A model generated the notes under the pieces. That model searched no databases. It was not told where the DNA came from and saw only the letters and a program-made list of their open reading frames with translations. Of a DNA stretch of 25,327 nt, positions 1 through 7,479 are shown piece by piece. Position numbers and translations under genes: made by a program. The DNA is from a virus, in IMG/VR virus record IMGVR_UViG_3300025698_000051, positions 1 to 25,327 of that record. One strand, given 5' to 3'. Position 1 is the stretch's first letter. Each line of letters opens with the position of its first letter.

Positions 1-117
1 AAGTGCGATTATATCTGCTTTGTGAATAAGTTTTCAGAGACCAGTAATGCAAATCTTGAGGCGAGTGTCGCTATAGCTTGTGGCATAAAGGAGATAAAAA
101 TTGACGACAGTATATGA
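1..117 (+). CDS. C-terminal end of an unidentified gene (cut by window edge)
   Basis: Frame 1 is open from the first base to a TGA at 115-117 and encodes 38 residues ending KEIKIDDSI. It runs in the same direction as the genes that follow, and its end overlaps the TTG start of the next gene by 17 bases, as other genes in this block overlap. Too little is present to recognise a family. It is probably the tail end of a real gene, but a chance open stretch of this size cannot be excluded. Confidence 0.45.
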   Translation, partial: KCDYICFVNKFSETSNANLEASVAIACGIKEIKIDDSI

Positions 118-451
118 GTTATCAAAACAGCTAAAGATACACAAGAGAAATGTACATGACTTGATAAGAGATCTTAATATCGAGGTTGAGATGGTAGGTG
201 GCAATAACCTATTTCTCATCAGCGATATTGACGCAGAGCTTATACGCTTGCATTGTGTCAAGTATCAAAAGAGCCTTGGTGGGGTTACTATCAGCGATAT
301 AGCAAGCGAATTTAGTGTATCAAGAACTACTGTATGGGCTATAGTCAAGGGTATGGGTATCACCAGTAATACATCGCATACAATTGTATTATCACCACAC
401 GAAGCTGACAGGGTGAGGAGAGTGTTGTATGACAGAAAAGCAAAACAATAA
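101..451 (+). CDS. Helix-turn-helix DNA-binding protein
   Basis: A 116-residue protein with two helix-turn-helix-like segments. The first is at about residues 3-25 (VYELSKQLKIHKRNVHDLIR). The second is at about 60-85 and carries the pattern ISDIASEFSVSRTTVWAIVK, typical of a recognition-helix unit. The start is TTG at 101, chosen because AAGGAG lies at 88-93 with 7 bases of spacing and no ATG fits. It opens the early block and overlaps the nuclease gene by 23 bases, so the two are probably cotranslated. A role as phage transcription regulator or small DNA-binding accessory is inferred; the operator it binds is unknown. Candidate targets are the inverted repeats near 2627-2658 and 6501-6512. 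Confidence 0.7.
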   Translation: MTTVYELSKQLKIHKRNVHDLIRDLNIEVEMVGGNNLFLISDIDAELIRLHCVKYQKSLGGVTISDIASEFSVSRTTVWAIVKGMGITSNTSHTIVLSPHEADRVRRVLYDRKAKQ

Positions 452-854
452 TATCAATATGGCGCTTAGCGAAAAGCAAATCATTGACCTCGTCCTGGTG
501 GCACATCCTATGATGTTCAGGAATGCTGTTGGATATGGTATTGCAACGAACCCCAAGGCGATTCACAAACTCAAAAATGGGGGCTATCTTGTCGACAAGG
601 GTACCCCAATTCGCTTTGGCCTCATCGCTGGTAGCAGTGATATGATAGGATTTGAGCCAGTAGTAATCACACAAGATATGGTAGGCAAGAAGATTGCTAT
701 ATTCCAGAGTATTGAAATAAAGACCGAGCATGACAAATTAAGCAAGGATCAACGCAAGTGGAACAAAGCGGTTATGGATGCTGGTGGTATCATTGAAGTC
801 TGGCATGACAAGGGCGGAGTGGTGGAGATATTAAGAGGGGAGGAGATTGTATGA
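429..854 (+). CDS. VRR-NUC domain nuclease
   Basis: A 141-residue protein matching the small phage VRR-NUC (PD-(D/E)XK-type) nucleases. The core is visible as a GSSDMIGF segment (about residues 69-76, supplying the acidic D) and the EIKTEHDKLSKDQRKW stretch (about 97-112, supplying ExK), followed by the usual AGGIIEV strand. Proteins of this family cut branched or structured DNA and act as resolvase-like or recombination nucleases. Here the gene precedes an annealase candidate, an SbcCD-like nuclease and SSB, which supports a role in DNA recombination or processing. The ATG at 429 has GAGGAG about 8 bases upstream, inside the preceding gene. The stop overlaps the next start (ATGA at 851-854). 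Confidence 0.8.
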   Translation: MTEKQNNNINMALSEKQIIDLVLVAHPMMFRNAVGYGIATNPKAIHKLKNGGYLVDKGTPIRFGLIAGSSDMIGFEPVVITQDMVGKKIAIFQSIEIKTEHDKLSKDQRKWNKAVMDAGGIIEVWHDKGGVVEILRGEEIV

Positions 855-1048
855 ATGAAAAGAAAGCATATATTGAAAAAGATTTATTTGCAGCGTGTAT
901 GTTCGCAAAAAACATGATTGCCGATGGCGAAAGCCCTGGACTAGCTAACTACAAGGCTGGGAAGTATTATGGGTATTCTGCCTCTGAGGTTGGAACAGCA
1001 AGAAACCAGCTAAAGCAAAATTATAAAATAGATAGGGAGCGATCATGA
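851..1048 (+). CDS. Small phage protein of unknown function
   Basis: A 65-residue, basic, soluble protein with no recognised family. Its start overlaps the nuclease stop by ATGA, and its stop overlaps the next gene in the same way at 1045-1048, so translation is likely coupled across all three. The middle has a GYSASEVGTARNQLKQ segment that could form a helix pair, but nothing diagnostic of function. I read it as a real gene from its placement and coupling, not from homology. Confidence 0.6.
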   Translation: MNEKKAYIEKDLFAACMFAKNMIADGESPGLANYKAGKYYGYSASEVGTARNQLKQNYKIDRERS

Positions 1049-1308
1049 GCAAATACAAAGAAATATACGCAGAGGAACTCAAGATCATGGAAGATCACAT
1101 GGATAAGCGTGATCACTTCTTCGAGCTTATGAACACCATGATTAAAGAGCAGAAGCCTATCCCTGCACAGTATCAGAATGATCCAGCTATCATGTTGAAC
1201 CTCACTAACTATCAATCGTTTGGTAGCTGGCGTAATCAGATGCGTGTTGTATTGAGGATAAGAGAGGCAGCGAGAAAGAGCGCTAAAAAGAGGTGTAAGA
1301 AACATTGA
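1045..1308 (+). CDS. Small basic phage protein of unknown function
   Basis: An 87-residue protein, charged and mostly helical by composition. The N-terminal third is acidic (YAEELKIMEDHMDKRD), and the C-terminus is strongly basic (about residues 66-87, rich in R and K), which would suit nucleic-acid binding. It is coupled to the preceding gene by an ATGA overlap. Its TGA stop lies inside the -35 box of the next promoter (TTGACA at 1305-1310). No family is recognised. Confidence 0.6.
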   Translation: MSKYKEIYAEELKIMEDHMDKRDHFFELMNTMIKEQKPIPAQYQNDPAIMLNLTNYQSFGSWRNQMRVVLRIREAARKSAKKRCKKH

Positions 1309-1333
1309 CAATATATCATAGTCGTGATATTAT
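1305..1333 (+). promoter_or_regulatory. Sigma70-type promoter P1
   Basis: A perfect -35 TTGACA at 1305-1310, 17 bases of AT-rich spacer, then TATTAT at 1328-1333 (5 of 6 to consensus). It sits immediately before the 62-residue gene at 1358, leaving a leader of about 20 bases with GGAGG as ribosome binding site. It would start a transcript covering the annealase candidate. Confidence 0.75.
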
Positions 1334-1357
1334 ATATATGTACATGGAGGTACAAAA

Positions 1358-1546
1358 ATGAGTGAAGAAAGAAGCGAACAGACAAGAATCAGAATTAATT
1401 ACAAAGTAAGCGCAAAGGGTTTATTGCAACCCGACATTACCAGCGAAGCTGAGTGTGTCGAGACAGCAATGAAAAATCTGGACAAGGCTACAACTCAAAT
1501 CAAAAAATGGGCTGTGGATTCTGGATACAAAACGGAGGTTGAATGA
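1358..1546 (+). CDS. Small phage protein upstream of the annealase candidate
   Basis: A 62-residue soluble protein. Residues 10-30 (RIRINYKVSAKGLLQPDITS) look like a short beta strand pair, followed by an acidic amphipathic helix (SEAECVETAMKNLDKATTQI). The ATG has GGAGG 7 bases upstream. It is the first gene after promoter P1, and its TGA overlaps the start of the next gene (ATGATG at 1543-1548), so the two form a coupled pair. Small proteins in this position are common before phage recombination genes, but I do not recognise a named family. Confidence 0.6.
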   Translation: MSEERSEQTRIRINYKVSAKGLLQPDITSEAECVETAMKNLDKATTQIKKWAVDSGYKTEVE

Positions 1547-2622
1547 TGAGTAAGGTATATGGTGATAAGAAGAACATAGATGATGCGAGAGCATCCAAGA
1601 GTGGCTCAAAAGAAGCCTACATCAATTGGGATGCAATTAATGATCTCCCAGATGAGTTTGAAGCAATGATTACCGCTGTTGAGTATGACCCTAAAAAGTT
1701 GGATACCAGCTTCATTAACGTGGGCACTCAGAGCAGCCCGTCATGGTATCCAAGAACTGACTTGATGTATAAGATTGCTGAGGCGTGTGGTGTATCTGGC
1801 CAGCAAGAGTCCGACGTTGGGCCTATGATTGAGGAGGTTGACATTAACCCTATGCTATTAAAAGGCATGACGGATGAACCTACATATAGGCGCATGACAG
1901 TTGGCAGACTTGTGAGCAAGCAGTCAAGCCGTCTCATGGAAGATGGCACCAAGATACTATCAAGTAACTGCACCTCGGAATATAACGTATGGGAACGTTG
2001 CGTTGAATCCTGGAGTAAAGAAGAGATGTATACTGACGGCTATGCAAAGCAGGGGAAATTCCCATCAAAATATGATAACCCATATAAGAGGAAAGCACAC
2101 TTTGATGGAGAGATGAAATTTGCTCATGCAAAGGCTGAGACAAAGGCATATGCCAAAACTATCAGAGAGCTTGCAGGAATGCCTACAGGGTTTGCGCCTA
2201 GCGATCTTGTCACTGGAAAGCTATTCTTTGCTCGCATACGCAGGTCTAAAGCAGTATTGAAGATGGAGACTGCAGCTCGCATTGGTGCTATCAGCAGAGG
2301 AGTTGACCCACAAAAAGCACAGAAGGCTTTATTCGGTGCGACATCACATGATGAAGTTGAAGAGGTTACTATAGAGCAAGAAGAGCCAGAAGTGAAAACT
2401 CCGTATCCTCAGCTTGCCATGATATTCAACTCGTATCTTGAACTTGTCGGAAAAGATGATGCTATCAGAGAGAGCATGAATAATATCGTCAAGTGGGTCG
2501 AGAGCGATATTGATCACTTCATGGATAACAAGAAGTTCTATAAGAAGGCTCTTGATATCCTGCGGGAAGTCGAGAAGAGTGTTCCAGAAGCATTCCACAT
2601 CCCCCATACATTATATGAATAG
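1543..2622 (+). CDS. Putative recombination (single-strand annealing) protein
   Basis: A 359-residue phage protein. The most informative stretch is AHAKAETKAYAKTIRELAG (about residues 196-214), resembling the basic helix with an AETxA pattern seen in Rad52/Erf-like annealing proteins. A conserved-looking block, TYRRMTVGRLVSKQSSRLM, lies at about 114-132. The C-terminal third (about 270-359) is acidic and helical and may be a partner-binding tail. Context supports recombination: VRR-NUC nuclease before it, SbcD-SbcC fusion and SSB after it. The annealase role is inference from motif and neighbours, not certain homology. Two ATGs are available; the second (1546) is better spaced from GGAGG at 1534-1538, so the protein may be one residue shorter. 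Confidence 0.55.
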   Translation: MMSKVYGDKKNIDDARASKSGSKEAYINWDAINDLPDEFEAMITAVEYDPKKLDTSFINVGTQSSPSWYPRTDLMYKIAEACGVSGQQESDVGPMIEEVDINPMLLKGMTDEPTYRRMTVGRLVSKQSSRLMEDGTKILSSNCTSEYNVWERCVESWSKEEMYTDGYAKQGKFPSKYDNPYKRKAHFDGEMKFAHAKAETKAYAKTIRELAGMPTGFAPSDLVTGKLFFARIRRSKAVLKMETAARIGAISRGVDPQKAQKALFGATSHDEVEEVTIEQEEPEVKTPYPQLAMIFNSYLELVGKDDAIRESMNNIVKWVESDIDHFMDNKKFYKKALDILREVEKSVPEAFHIPHTLYE

Positions 2623-2626
2623 GTGT

Positions 2627-2658
2627 GATAGGGTGTTGATATTTGTTGACACCCTATC
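2627..2658. promoter_or_regulatory. 10-bp perfect inverted repeat over promoter P2 (operator candidate)
   Basis: GATAGGGTGT at 2627-2636 and its exact reverse complement ACACCCTATC at 2649-2658, separated by 12 bases. The right arm covers the last three bases of the -35 box (2646-2651), so a bound dimer would block RNA polymerase. As RNA it could also form a hairpin after the preceding gene, but only TTT follows, so it would be a weak terminator. An operator is the better reading. Confidence 0.55.
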
Positions 2659-2674
2659 TTTGCAATGGTATACT
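2646..2674 (+). promoter_or_regulatory. Sigma70-type promoter P2
   Basis: TTGACA at 2646-2651, a 17-base spacer, and TATACT at 2669-2674 (5 of 6). It lies 22 bases before the SbcD-SbcC fusion start, with AAGGAG just ahead of the ATG. It shares GTTGACAC and an AATGGT element before the -10 with promoter P3 near 6505, suggesting both belong to one regulated class. Confidence 0.75.
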
Positions 2675-2696
2675 GTTACTAATAAGGAGCTACTAG

Positions 2697-5600
2697 ATGA
2701 AATATTTATCGTGTCCAGATTTCCACTACTCTCCCAAGTGGGGTGACGTTTCCGAGCTTGCAGGAAGAGCAATTAGGCAGGCAGCAATAGATAACAAGGT
2801 TGATTTCATAGCCTTCCCCGGTGATCTCTATGATGCACCGATCATGGTGACAGATAAGGGTGGCATCAATCAGCTACGAAAGATCATCAAGTCACTCTTG
2901 GAGGTCTGTCCTGTAGTCGCTATCCAAGGGACGCCAAGTCATGATGGCCCTGGATGCTATGGACCATTGCAGGACTTAGGGCTTGTGCTATTGGAGCCGG
3001 GGAAGGTGTATGGGCTACAAGATGGTAAGATATCCACAAAGTTCACTAATCCTGATGGCATCCTCTTCGGAATCCCAGAAGTAACTAAGCAGAATATCCA
3101 AGCTACCCTATCAACCTCAGCCGAGAATGCCAACGCTGAGGCTACAAAACTATTAGCAGACTATGTACTTGAGTATATCGCACCCATGCGCCTCAAGTAT
3201 AAAGATGTACCAGCAGTAGCGCTCCTGCATGGCAACGTATCTGACAGCCATCAAGATAATGAATCAGATATTATCCTCAAGGCCTCTGATATTGTGATCC
3301 ATACAGAGGACCTTCTTCCTGCTGGAGTGGACCGTTGGAGTCTAGGACATATCCATACTCCTTGGGAGTCACATATCATCAATGGTGGATACGCTGGCTT
3401 TACTGGGATTGACTCAAACCCTTGGGGGAAGCGTGGATTTGTGCCGGCAATGAATATGATAGAAGTGGGTAAGCCCTTAGTAAGGGTCCCCTACGGTACG
3501 CCAATGAGGGTGAAGATTACTGAGCTTGACGCTACTCCTGTTGATCCATCAGTTGCCTACTGGCTCGACACCAAAGACCCTACAGCTACCCTCCCCTCTG
3601 GTATCCATCCTTGGAGCCGGATTACCTACAATGAGACCAAGGAGCAGACCAGAAGAGTAACCCAAGAAGAGGCTGAATCTGCCAAGACCTTAGGCGACCT
3701 CTTGAGGCTCCTTGATCCATCCGCAACTACTGAGCAAGTAGAAGCTATCAACAGCATCCCAACATCAAGCCACAAATCTGATACCAGAGTTGACCTTGCT
3801 ATGACCTACTTAAAGGTGCAGGGCTGTACATTCTTTAGAGAGCAAACTGTCGAGTTTGACCTGAGTAATCTTTCTGAAGGAGTGACCGCAATCAAGGGTG
3901 GCAACGGTGCTGGCAAATCCAGCCTCCTATCTTTCTGCTCTCCCTATCCGCTGGTAATAGGAAAGGATACGAGTAGCGGAAGGATCTCTGCTATAAAGGA
4001 TTTCTTCTCCGGAAAGGATTCCCTCATAGAGAAGAGATTCCTAGTCAATAACCAGGAGCATATCCATCTGATCACAATCAAGGCAGCACACACGCAGAAT
4101 CCCAAGACGGAATGCTATCTCACCATTGATGGAGTACCTCAGCTTGATAAGGGTTCTTTTGATGAGATGATGACAGAGTGTGAACGGATCTATGGGCCTT
4201 ATAATGATTATCTTTTAACGTCTTTTTATGTCCAACCACTGCAGGGCAAGAGCGGCTCAAGCCTCATGAGCGCTTCTATGACTGATATAAGAAACCTTGT
4301 CCAGAATATCGCAGGGATTGACCGCTCCCAGGAGCAGAGATACTCCCTAGATACTCTTGCCAAGCACAAGGCTGAAGAGACCAGGTTAAACAACTGGATC
4401 GAGGGAGCAGGAGCATTCGCTGATGATATTGAAGAGCTTGAAGCCAAGGTGTCAGAGTCAGAGAATAGCATCAAAGAGCATGAGCAAGCTGTATCTGATA
4501 CCTTGTATCAGGGCCAGATGAACAGTAACAAGCTATCAGAGGTAAATGCTCGCAAGATAGATAGTGATACCGAACAGGTCAAGAAAGACAATAATCTCTC
4601 CAAGATATCAAAACTCAAGTTCGAGCAAGAGTCCCATAAACGGAATATAGAACAACTCAAAGAGTCTGTCCTGGAGATAGCCATCATCAAGGAGAAGCTC
4701 TCCAAGCAGGATAGGGATCAGAAGGTCCTCAGAGATATCCAATCTATTGATCATCGTAACCTTGTGGCTATGCGAGAGTTTACCGACAAGCAAGCAGATG
4801 TCAAGAGGAAAATATCTGACCTTAATAACTCTTGGGCTGATGATATCAACTTGGTAAAGAGGGGCAACACCAAGCGACAAGAGGATTATGAGAGTACCTG
4901 CAGAACCCTTACTAGTGCTATAAAATACCTTGAATCTGAAATATCTGATGCTAAAAAAAGAACCGAAAATCTCAATATTCCCTGTCCTCAGTGTGGCTAC
5001 ATTGATCCAGAGGTCAAGGCTAAGATTGAACAGCTGAATATCGACACCAAGGATAATATCAAAGAGCTTGAAGAGAAAAAACTCAAGTTAGCAAATATAA
5101 TCCAGCCAGAAGATAAACCAATGCCAACCAAGGCAGAGGAGCAGAAAGCCCTTGAGGCTACACTGCAAGGTATGGTAACTCCAACCTATGAGCCAGTAGC
5201 CGACAAGCCCAGCATCCTCTCATCCTACGATGAGGAACAGCTCAGAGCCAAGCTTGAGCAGGCCCAGGGAGCAGGTAATCAGATAGCAATCCTAGAGAGT
5301 CAGATCACCGCAACTGAGCAGGAGATAAGCCAGCTTGAGAGTCAGACATACAGCATTGATGCTACTCTGGCCGGCAAGGTATTAGAGCTGGATCAGAAGA
5401 GAGCTGCCCTACTCCAAGAGTGGCGTGAGGCAAGTGAAAAACTGTCAACAGCGAAGGCTAATCTTGCGAACCTACAAGAGCGCATAAAGACAGCTCAGTC
5501 TCAGCTTGAGGCTGTCAGCAAGGCAAGGGAGGACAGCGAGGCTGAAGGCCTACAGATAGCTCTTTGGGACTATGTATCCTTGATGCTAAGACCTGCCAAG

Positions 5601-6050
5601 ATACCGGCCTTTGAGTTGGAACTCTTGCTTGATAGCATTGACCTAGAAGCTACAAGGATCATTGATCCATACCAGGAGGGGAGGTTCAACTTCTCCACAG
5701 AGACGCAGAGCGATGGAGGAGTTGATCGCTTTGATATCATGATCCATGACAACGAGGTTGGAACCTCAAGAAGCTTCATGAAGTTCAGCCCAGGGCAAAA
5801 GGCTTTCTTCTCAGATGCATACGTCAAGGCTCTGGTAAGACAGCGCAACGAGAGGAGCAACAGAAGTTACAGCCCTGTGATCATGGATGAGTCTGATGGT
5901 CCAATCGAGCCAGGTCTTGTTGGCGCATACTATGAGATGCAAAGAAAGTATTGGAAATGCCCTGTATTGGCTGTCAGCCACAGCCCTGCAAGTCATGAGT
6001 TTATTGAGAATAGCATTGATATAGAATTATTAAAAGGAGATACGAAATGA
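2697..6050 (+). CDS. SbcD-SbcC (Mre11-Rad50) single-chain fusion nuclease/ATPase
   Basis: An 1117-residue protein joining both halves of the SbcCD complex. Residues 1 to about 260 are an SbcD/Mre11 phosphoesterase: DFH at 8-10, GDLYD at 42-46, GTPSHD at 78-83 (the usual GNH(D/E) loop is altered), then an HGN motif and GHIHTP. From about 365 an SbcC/Rad50 ATPase follows: Walker A GNGAGKSS at 402-409, a long coiled coil with zinc-hook CPQC at 763-766, signature SPGQ at 1031-1034 (in place of SGG), Walker B VIMDE at 1061-1065 and a switch His in AVSHSP. The complex trims and opens DNA ends and hairpins for recombination. The coiled coil is short compared with cellular SbcC. The frame is continuous. 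AAGGAG precedes the ATG, and the stop overlaps ssb by four bases. Confidence 0.93.
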   Translation: MKYLSCPDFHYSPKWGDVSELAGRAIRQAAIDNKVDFIAFPGDLYDAPIMVTDKGGINQLRKIIKSLLEVCPVVAIQGTPSHDGPGCYGPLQDLGLVLLEPGKVYGLQDGKISTKFTNPDGILFGIPEVTKQNIQATLSTSAENANAEATKLLADYVLEYIAPMRLKYKDVPAVALLHGNVSDSHQDNESDIILKASDIVIHTEDLLPAGVDRWSLGHIHTPWESHIINGGYAGFTGIDSNPWGKRGFVPAMNMIEVGKPLVRVPYGTPMRVKITELDATPVDPSVAYWLDTKDPTATLPSGIHPWSRITYNETKEQTRRVTQEEAESAKTLGDLLRLLDPSATTEQVEAINSIPTSSHKSDTRVDLAMTYLKVQGCTFFREQTVEFDLSNLSEGVTAIKGGNGAGKSSLLSFCSPYPLVIGKDTSSGRISAIKDFFSGKDSLIEKRFLVNNQEHIHLITIKAAHTQNPKTECYLTIDGVPQLDKGSFDEMMTECERIYGPYNDYLLTSFYVQPLQGKSGSSLMSASMTDIRNLVQNIAGIDRSQEQRYSLDTLAKHKAEETRLNNWIEGAGAFADDIEELEAKVSESENSIKEHEQAVSDTLYQGQMNSNKLSEVNARKIDSDTEQVKKDNNLSKISKLKFEQESHKRNIEQLKESVLEIAIIKEKLSKQDRDQKVLRDIQSIDHRNLVAMREFTDKQADVKRKISDLNNSWADDINLVKRGNTKRQEDYESTCRTLTSAIKYLESEISDAKKRTENLNIPCPQCGYIDPEVKAKIEQLNIDTKDNIKELEEKKLKLANIIQPEDKPMPTKAEEQKALEATLQGMVTPTYEPVADKPSILSSYDEEQLRAKLEQAQGAGNQIAILESQITATEQEISQLESQTYSIDATLAGKVLELDQKRAALLQEWREASEKLSTAKANLANLQERIKTAQSQLEAVSKAREDSEAEGLQIALWDYVSLMLRPAKIPAFELELLLDSIDLEATRIIDPYQEGRFNFSTETQSDGGVDRFDIMIHDNEVGTSRSFMKFSPGQKAFFSDAYVKALVRQRNERSNRSYSPVIMDESDGPIEPGLVGAYYEMQRKYWKCPVLAVSHSPASHEFIENSIDIELLKGDTK

Positions 6051-6433
6051 GAACAGCTTACATCACCGGCCGATTAGGCAAAGACCCTGAGACGTTCGCA
6101 CCACAAGGAAGCGAATATAGCGTATTAAAGTTCAGCGTTGCGAATAACGATGAATCGAAAAAGAACGCCGAAGGTGGTTATGATAATATAACCTCTTGGT
6201 TTGACTGTGAATTTTGGACTAAGAATCCTACCCACTGGCTACAAAAGTTAGCCAAGGGCGTTGAGGTGGCTCTTGAGTGTACTATCAAGCAGGATACATG
6301 GGAGACAGAGGGGCAGAAGCGCAGCAAGGTGAAGTTCCATGTTGTAAGATTCCCTGTGATATGCGGAGGAGCTGTTGAAGTGAAAGCTCCGGTAGCAGGG
6401 CCAGAACAATTTGATGAGGATATCCCATTCTAG
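6047..6433 (+). CDS. ssb: Single-stranded DNA-binding protein
   Basis: A 128-residue SSB. The N-terminal OB-fold (about residues 1-105) shows the usual order: TAYITGRLGKDPE, then SVLKFSVAN, then WFDCEFW, and KGVEVALECTIKQDTWE. The protein ends in DEDIPF, the acidic tip that recruits recombination and repair partners to ssDNA. It is shorter than the typical bacterial SSB because the linker is brief, as in many phages. It overlaps the fusion nuclease by ATGA, so the two are translated together, and it is followed by a terminator that ends this transcription unit. Confidence 0.92.
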   Translation: MRTAYITGRLGKDPETFAPQGSEYSVLKFSVANNDESKKNAEGGYDNITSWFDCEFWTKNPTHWLQKLAKGVEVALECTIKQDTWETEGQKRSKVKFHVVRFPVICGGAVEVKAPVAGPEQFDEDIPF

Positions 6434-6452
6434 ACATCGATAAATCAATTTC

Positions 6453-6483
6453 AAGGCAATGAGTAAAATCATTGCCTTTTCTT
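6453..6483 (+). terminator. Rho-independent terminator after ssb
   Basis: A perfect 10-bp stem, AAGGCAATGA at 6453-6462 pairing with TCATTGCCTT at 6469-6478, a 6-base loop, and a T-rich tail TTTTCTT. It lies 20 bases after the ssb stop. Confidence 0.85.
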
Positions 6484-6504
6484 ATAATAAAACTAATTTT
6501 AGTG

Positions 6505-6533
6505 TTGACACTCCACTAGTAATGGTGTAAACT
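6505..6533 (+). promoter_or_regulatory. Sigma70-type promoter P3
   Basis: TTGACA at 6505-6510, 17 bases, then TAAACT at 6528-6533 (4 of 6, followed by GT as in P2). The -35 sits inside AGTGTTGACACT (6501-6512), which has 5-bp inverted arms and could be an operator. It restarts transcription after the ssb terminator for four small ORFs. Confidence 0.65.
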
Positions 6534-6566
6534 GTATTTAGATAGAGAAAGAAAAGGAGATACAAG

Positions 6567-6725
6567 ATGAAAGTTACAGAAAAAATGATTCAAAAAAGGA
6601 TTATTGACTGGGGTTTAGACCCTGATGATGACGAGGATTACTACTGTGCTCAAGACAGCTTATATATCGAGCAGAATCCAAATGCTCAAATGATGTATGA
6701 TGCCATGAATGATGGTGTCATATAA
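6567..6725 (+). CDS. Small acidic protein, 52 residues, unknown function
   Basis: ATG at 6567 with AAGGAG about 7 bases upstream, and a clean frame to TAA at 6723-6725. It reads MKVTEKMIQK, then a very acidic middle (DPDDDEDYY), and ends MNDGVI. It is the first ORF after promoter P3, which is the strongest support for it being real. The acidity is reminiscent of DNA-mimic or host-takeover peptides, but that is only a compositional remark; no family is recognised. Confidence 0.55.
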   Translation: MKVTEKMIQKRIIDWGLDPDDDEDYYCAQDSLYIEQNPNAQMMYDAMNDGVI

Positions 6726-6738
6726 ATTAGACTATACA

Positions 6739-6753
6739 GCCCCCTTCGGGGGC
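6739..6753 (+). other. GC-rich hairpin with TTCG loop between two small genes
   Basis: GCCCCC, TTC(G) and GGGGC form a stable stem directly upstream of the AAAGGAG ribosome binding site of the next gene. No T-run follows, so it is not a terminator. It may shield the mRNA or tune translation of the Cys-rich protein. Similar GGGGGC hairpins occur at 20478-20493 and 10434-10452. Confidence 0.5.
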
Positions 6754-6768
6754 AAAGGAGAATTGAAG

Positions 6769-6942
6769 ATGAAAAGGACAACAAAAGTTATCAATGGCAC
6801 TTGTACAGAATGGTGCAAATATGGTCAATGTTTTATAGGTTCTTACACTTGTACAAAATGCAATATGTTCAATGGCAAAGAAAAAAACAGTGTAAGGTCC
6901 CACGTTATTGTTGATTGTAAATTTATGGAGGAATTAAAATGA
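6769..6942 (+). CDS. Small Cys-rich putative zinc-binding protein
   Basis: A 57-residue protein with CTEWCKYGQC and YTCTKCNMF (six cysteines within about 25 residues, two CxxC/CxxxC-like pairs) and a further Cys near the end. This is compatible with a treble-clef-like or rubredoxin-type zinc site. The ATG at 6769 is preferred over an in-frame ATG at 6709 because AAAGGAG lies 8 bases before it, while the upstream one lies inside the preceding gene with no ribosome binding site. Its stop overlaps the next start by ATGA. Function unknown. Confidence 0.6.
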   Translation: MKRTTKVINGTCTEWCKYGQCFIGSYTCTKCNMFNGKEKNSVRSHVIVDCKFMEELK

Positions 6943-7142
6943 CCTATTATATGACCGAAGTGACTAGTAAAAACTCCCGCAAAAGGAGACCTGACCACGA
7001 AATTAATACAAAGACGCTCTCTCAAGCAAAGAGAGAGGCGACGAAACTACAGTATTTTTATCACACTGTACTGAACTTGTGGTTCGACAAAGAGATGACA
7101 GAGATTGCTGCTCAAAAGATAGGCAAGGAGTGGGTATTATGA
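6939..7142 (+). CDS. Small basic phage protein, unknown function
   Basis: A 67-residue protein with a basic N-terminal half (SKNSRKRRPDHE) and a helical second half (AKREATKLQYFYHTVLNLWF). It is coupled to its neighbours on both sides by ATGA overlaps (6939-6942 and 7139-7142), so it belongs to the same small operon. No recognised family. Confidence 0.55.
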   Translation: MTYYMTEVTSKNSRKRRPDHEINTKTLSQAKREATKLQYFYHTVLNLWFDKEMTEIAAQKIGKEWVL

Positions 7143-7441
7143 AACGTATAATATCGGGGTATATATTCGATACCCACACTGCAGAGCTTGTATGCGATGT
7201 TGTTGAGAATAAAAAAAATAATTCTCTCTACATCAATGCCCAACTCTTCGCAAAACCAAGGGCAAATGAAGCGAGGCGTTTCTTCCTTGCAGGTTTTGGT
7301 GGTTCGCTTACTGCTTTTGCAAAAAGCAATCATGACGGATCAATGAGGGAGAGTGAGAAGATTATTGTTATCACAGAGGAAGAGGCGTATAATTTTGCAA
7401 AGAAATATGCAACACAGGAGGCTATATTCAAGTACTTCTAA
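7139..7441 (+). CDS. Phage protein of unknown function, last gene of the + strand block
   Basis: A 100-residue soluble protein. The start is ATG at 7139 because AAGGAG lies 8 bases before it at 7125-7130 and its start overlaps the preceding stop; a longer in-frame version would sit inside the preceding gene. It has a strand-rich N-terminus (ISGYIFDTHTAELV), a central KPRANEARRFFLAGFGGSL segment and an acidic helix near the end (EEEAYNFAKKYA). No family recognised. A terminator follows within ten bases. Confidence 0.6.
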   Translation: MKRIISGYIFDTHTAELVCDVVENKKNNSLYINAQLFAKPRANEARRFFLAGFGGSLTAFAKSNHDGSMRESEKIIVITEEEAYNFAKKYATQEAIFKYF

Positions 7442-7479
7442 AAATTAAGGGTTGATAGAAATATCAGCCCTTTTAATTT
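7441..7479. terminator. Bidirectional terminator between convergent blocks
   Basis: AAGGGTTGAT at 7447-7456 pairs with ATCAGCCCTT at 7463-7472 (one G-T wobble). T-rich tails lie on both sides: TTTTAATTT on + and TTAATTTT on -. It sits in the 36-base gap where the + strand early genes meet the - strand lysis genes and can serve both. Confidence 0.8.
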
